Shown here in pieces: positions 61,682-64,000 of a stretch of 64,000 nucleotides of DNA. Source of the DNA: Ignavibacterium sp. (GTDB lineage: Bacteria; Bacteroidota; Ignavibacteria; Ignavibacteriales; Ignavibacteriaceae); NCBI RefSeq assembly GCF_025998815.1, contig NZ_AP026678.1, forward strand, positions 2,356,001 through 2,420,000, written 5' to 3'. Under the pieces are notes generated by a model, which saw nothing but the letters and a program-made list of their open reading frames with translations, ran no database searches and was not told the origin of the DNA. The position numbers and the translations under genes were made by a program. Numbering within the stretch: the first letter of the stretch is position 1; every line of letters begins with the position of its first letter.

Positions 61682-62482
61682 CTATTTCTTATAATATCTC
61701 AACGCTTCTGGTAAATGTTTTTTTATATCCGCGATTCTTGTTTCGTCCGATGGATGTGTGCTTAACCATTCGGGTAATGCTTGTCCGCCCTTTTGAGACA
61801 TTCTTGTCCAGAAATCAATTGCTGCTTCGGGATTATATCCTGCCATTGCCATAAAAATTAATCCTAGTCTGTCTGCTTCGCTTTCGTGTGAACGGCTGAA
61901 TGGCAGCATTACTCCTACAGTTGTTCCGACTCCGTAGGCAGTAAGAAATATATTTTTAGTTGCTTCCGGTTCATTTTGTAAAGCAACGGATAGCGCCATT
62001 CCACCCAACTCCTGCAATAAACCATAACTCATCCTTTCGGCACCGTGTTGAGCAATCGCGTGAGCGATTTCATGTCCCATTACAACAGCGAGGCCGGTTT
62101 CATCTTTAGTTAGAGGTAGAATTCCAGTATAAACAACAACTTTACCACCGGGCATACACCAGGCATTTACTTCTTCGCTTTCAATAAGATTAAATTCCCA
62201 CTCATATCCTTTAAGCTGATCTGATAAATTGTTTTGCGCAAAATAAGTTTCAACTGCTTTCTGAATATTTGCACCAACTCTTTTAACCATCGCAACTGAT
62301 TCTTTGTCTTCACTTAATTTATTGTTCTTAATAAATTCTCCATACTGCTGAAAACTGAGTGCATTGATTTGTGATGCTGGAACAAGACTAAGCTGACTTC
62401 GTCCGGTAATGGGAACGGTGCTACAATAATAAGTTAGCAGTGAAAGAAGAATAAGAGACAAATAGATTGTTAATTTTTTCAT
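61682..62482 (-). CDS. M48-family metalloprotease lipoprotein (LoiP/YcaL-like)
   Basis: 266 residues. Export signal with lipobox-like LLTYYC (C20). The zinc site is VVMGHEIAHAIAQH (H137, E138, H141), and the third ligand lies in SRSHESEADRLGL. WCMPGGKVVVYTGIL and the final WLSTHPSDETRIADIKK are standard for the family. It degrades misfolded envelope proteins in the periplasm; relatives include E. coli LoiP and BepA (without TPRs here). Lone minus-strand gene that ends at the two-way terminator. Confidence 0.94.
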   Translation of the reverse strand: MKKLTIYLSLILLSLLTYYCSTVPITGRSQLSLVPASQINALSFQQYGEFIKNNKLSEDKESVAMVKRVGANIQKAVETYFAQNNLSDQLKGYEWEFNLIESEEVNAWCMPGGKVVVYTGILPLTKDETGLAVVMGHEIAHAIAQHGAERMSYGLLQELGGMALSVALQNEPEATKNIFLTAYGVGTTVGVMLPFSRSHESEADRLGLIFMAMAGYNPEAAIDFWTRMSQKGGQALPEWLSTHPSDETRIADIKKHLPEALRYYKK

Positions 62483-62584
62483 TTTCTTTCCTTATGATTT
62501 TTATTTACCTATTAAAAGATAAGAAATTCAGAAAATTATTTCTCTGCTTTAATCTCAGCCACAAATTCTGATTTTTGATTGAGG

Positions 62585-62592
62585 TATATTTG
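62585..62592 (+). promoter_or_regulatory. Possible -7 element of ychF
   Basis: TATATTTG fits TAnnTTTG and is 30 bases before the ychF ATG. No TTTG is found at -33. Confidence 0.35.
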
Positions 62593-62621
62593 TATATATA
62601 AAAATGAATTAAGAGGATAAA

Positions 62622-63707
62622 ATGCAAATTGGAATTGTAGGACTTCCCTACTCTGGTAAAACAACTTTATTTCAAACAATAACAAAAACACTTTTAGATC
62701 CAACAGAATTAACAAAGTCAGAAACTCATCAGGCGGTAATAAAAGTGCCTGATGAAAGATTAGATAAGCTTACAGAAATTTTTAATCCGAAGAAAAAAGT
62801 TAATGCAACAATAGAAGTTGTTGATGTGGTTGGATTGCAGAAGGGAGATTCGGGATCAACTCAATTTACAGGAAACTTTTTATCGAAAGTTAAAACAAAT
62901 GATGCACTTGTGCAGGTAGTAAGATTATTCGACAATCCTGCTGTTCCGCATCCTGATGGTTCAATTAATATGATGCGTGATGTAAACGCATTCGAAACAG
63001 AATTTATTCTTTCAGATATGGCTTTGATTGAAAAGAGGATTGAAAGTATTAAGAAGCAGATACTGAAAACTCAGGATGAAAAACTAAAAAAAGAATTACC
63101 TGTACTTGAGAAGTGTCTTGAGCTTTTGCAGGAAGAAAAACCTTTGCGAGATCATCACTTTACAAAAGATGAGCTTCAGATGTTAAAAACCTATCAGCTA
63201 CTTTCAATTAAACCAATGCTGATAGCTCTTAACTTTGATGAAACTCAGGTTAATGATACAGAGAAATATCTGAATGAAGTGATTAAGCATAAATCCGGAC
63301 ATAATACAAAAGTGCTTTTCTTCTTCGGAAAGATTGAAATGGAAATGGCGGATTTATCAGAAGAAGATGCAAAAGCATTTATGCAGGATTATGGAATTAC
63401 GGAGTCAGCTCTTGATAAACTTATCCGCGAAGCTTATGACTTACTTGGCTTACAGTCCTTTTTTACCGTTGGTGAAGATGAATGTCGTGCCTGGACTATT
63501 AAAAAAGGTATGAACGCTCAGGAAGCTGCCGGAGAAATTCACACAGACTTTTTCAAAAAATTTATTCGTGCAGAAGTTGTTCACTACGACGACTTTATTG
63601 AATGCGGTGGTTCATTCGCAAAGGCAAAAGAACTTGGCAAATGGCGACTCGAAGGCAAAGAATACATCGTTAAAGACGGTGATATAATTTCCGTAAGGCA
63701 TAGCTGA
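62622..63707 (+). CDS. ychF: Redox-regulated ATPase YchF (OLA1 family)
   Basis: 361 residues, normal length. G1 motif GLPYSGKTTLFQ (6-17), switch and G3 EVVDVVGLQKGDSGS, a coiled-coil insert (about 130-190), then ALNFDETQ in place of NKxD, which is why this family prefers ATP over GTP. The C-terminal TGS domain (about 275-358) includes FFTVGEDECRAWTIKKGMNAQEAAGEIHTDF. It associates with ribosomes and is linked to stress and redox responses. AGAGGA precedes the start. Confidence 0.96.
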   Translation: MQIGIVGLPYSGKTTLFQTITKTLLDPTELTKSETHQAVIKVPDERLDKLTEIFNPKKKVNATIEVVDVVGLQKGDSGSTQFTGNFLSKVKTNDALVQVVRLFDNPAVPHPDGSINMMRDVNAFETEFILSDMALIEKRIESIKKQILKTQDEKLKKELPVLEKCLELLQEEKPLRDHHFTKDELQMLKTYQLLSIKPMLIALNFDETQVNDTEKYLNEVIKHKSGHNTKVLFFFGKIEMEMADLSEEDAKAFMQDYGITESALDKLIREAYDLLGLQSFFTVGEDECRAWTIKKGMNAQEAAGEIHTDFFKKFIRAEVVHYDDFIECGGSFAKAKELGKWRLEGKEYIVKDGDIISVRHS

Positions 63708-64000
63708 GTTTAATAAAAATTGTGGCGGAGAGAACTGCTCAATATTATTTGTCGTTTCAAATCCGATTTATCGGGGGAGAAATCTTAATTTTAATCGGTT
63801 TTCTCATTCGATTCACTTCTTTGAAAAAGCATTAAAGGATTATCCGGTAGTTGTTGGTAATAATTCTTTTTTCAGATATATCATTAAACGGCTGATAATC
63901 AGCCACTTAGTGGTTGATTATCAGCAATGCTTACCTTAAATTTGTTCCGTATGATAAAGAGAAAGATTACATCAAAATTACTTCTGTCTTTATCCGATTC
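63708..64000 (+). pseudogene. Possible broken coding frame at the right edge
   Basis: No intact gene starts here. The plus strand reads protein-like in one frame to about 63889 (HFFEKALKDYPVVVGNNSFF) and again in another frame after 63925 (NAYLKFVPYDKEKDYIKIT), with a palindrome between them. This could be a decayed gene, or the second part may belong to a gene that continues beyond the window. Low support. Confidence 0.25.
63891..63925. repeat. Near-perfect 35-base palindrome
   Basis: GCTGATAATCA (63891-63901) and TGATTATCAGC (63915-63925) are exact complements; a G-T pair and CCACT/AGTGG complete a 17-pair stem around a single central T. It lies in a 290-bp gap after ychF without a T-run, so it is more like a palindromic element than a terminator. 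Confidence 0.75.

Overview
The window is AT-rich, densely coded DNA, most likely from a member of the Ignavibacteria (Bacteroidota/Chlorobi group). The best marker is the secreted carboxypeptidase at 11604-14285, which ends in a type IX secretion sorting domain of the 'NYPNPFNPTTSI' kind common in that group. Other pointers are two regulator-propeller sensor kinases, many Sec-dependent lipoproteins, and several promoters that fit the Bacteroidota pattern TTTG-N(20-21)-TAnnTTTG (clearest before topA and carA). Purine-rich Shine-Dalgarno sites are also common. No rRNA, tRNA, CRISPR array, IS element or prophage gene was recognised.

Layout. 1-5095: a left-truncated propeller sensor kinase divergent from a secreted GH20 hexosaminidase. 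5185-10364 (minus): an alpha/beta-hydrolase-like protein, then a run comprising an atypical thioredoxin, a thioredoxin reductase without the usual NADPH motif, a His-rich NifX-like protein, a small Cys/His membrane protein and a TonB receptor carrying the OprC-type copper site. 10520-16968: glutaredoxin, solitary groES, ArsC/Spx-like protein, T9SS carboxypeptidase, a DUF885-like lipoprotein peptidase and an AI-2E-type permease. 17382-20640 is an accessory patch between core genes: a PD-(D/E)XK nuclease-like protein, a protein joining a squalene-cyclase-like alpha/alpha repeat region to a C-terminal TIR domain, and a decayed reading frame. This is the best candidate for an undescribed (probably defence) system.

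20643-31557 holds housekeeping genes: mtgA, yidD, topA, lgt, a Zn/Mn-type ABC importer whose permease gene is separated by a repeat cluster, an aminopeptidase P and iorAB. 31681-38924 is a compact plus-strand operon of seven genes (nucleotidyltransferase, two radical SAM proteins, three methyltransferases, one glycosyltransferase) with no pathway I recognise. 39736-46887 is rich in signalling: propeller kinase plus NarL-type regulator, a small protein with a structured leader, a PLP deaminase and a receiver-PAS-kinase protein.

46914-64000: an MFS transporter, a lipoprotein serine protease, mnmA, a PhoH2/lipoprotein/DUF4920 operon, a TPR histidine kinase, YceI, carA-carB, an M48 lipoprotein and ychF. 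The carA leader contains an intrinsic terminator downstream of its likely promoter, which suggests attenuation. carB carries a perfect 15-bp inverted repeat inside its coding sequence. Several dispersed repeat families (GTAGCCGCA-ended, CTTTGCG-type, and CATTCA runs with covarying hairpins) occupy the intergenic gaps.
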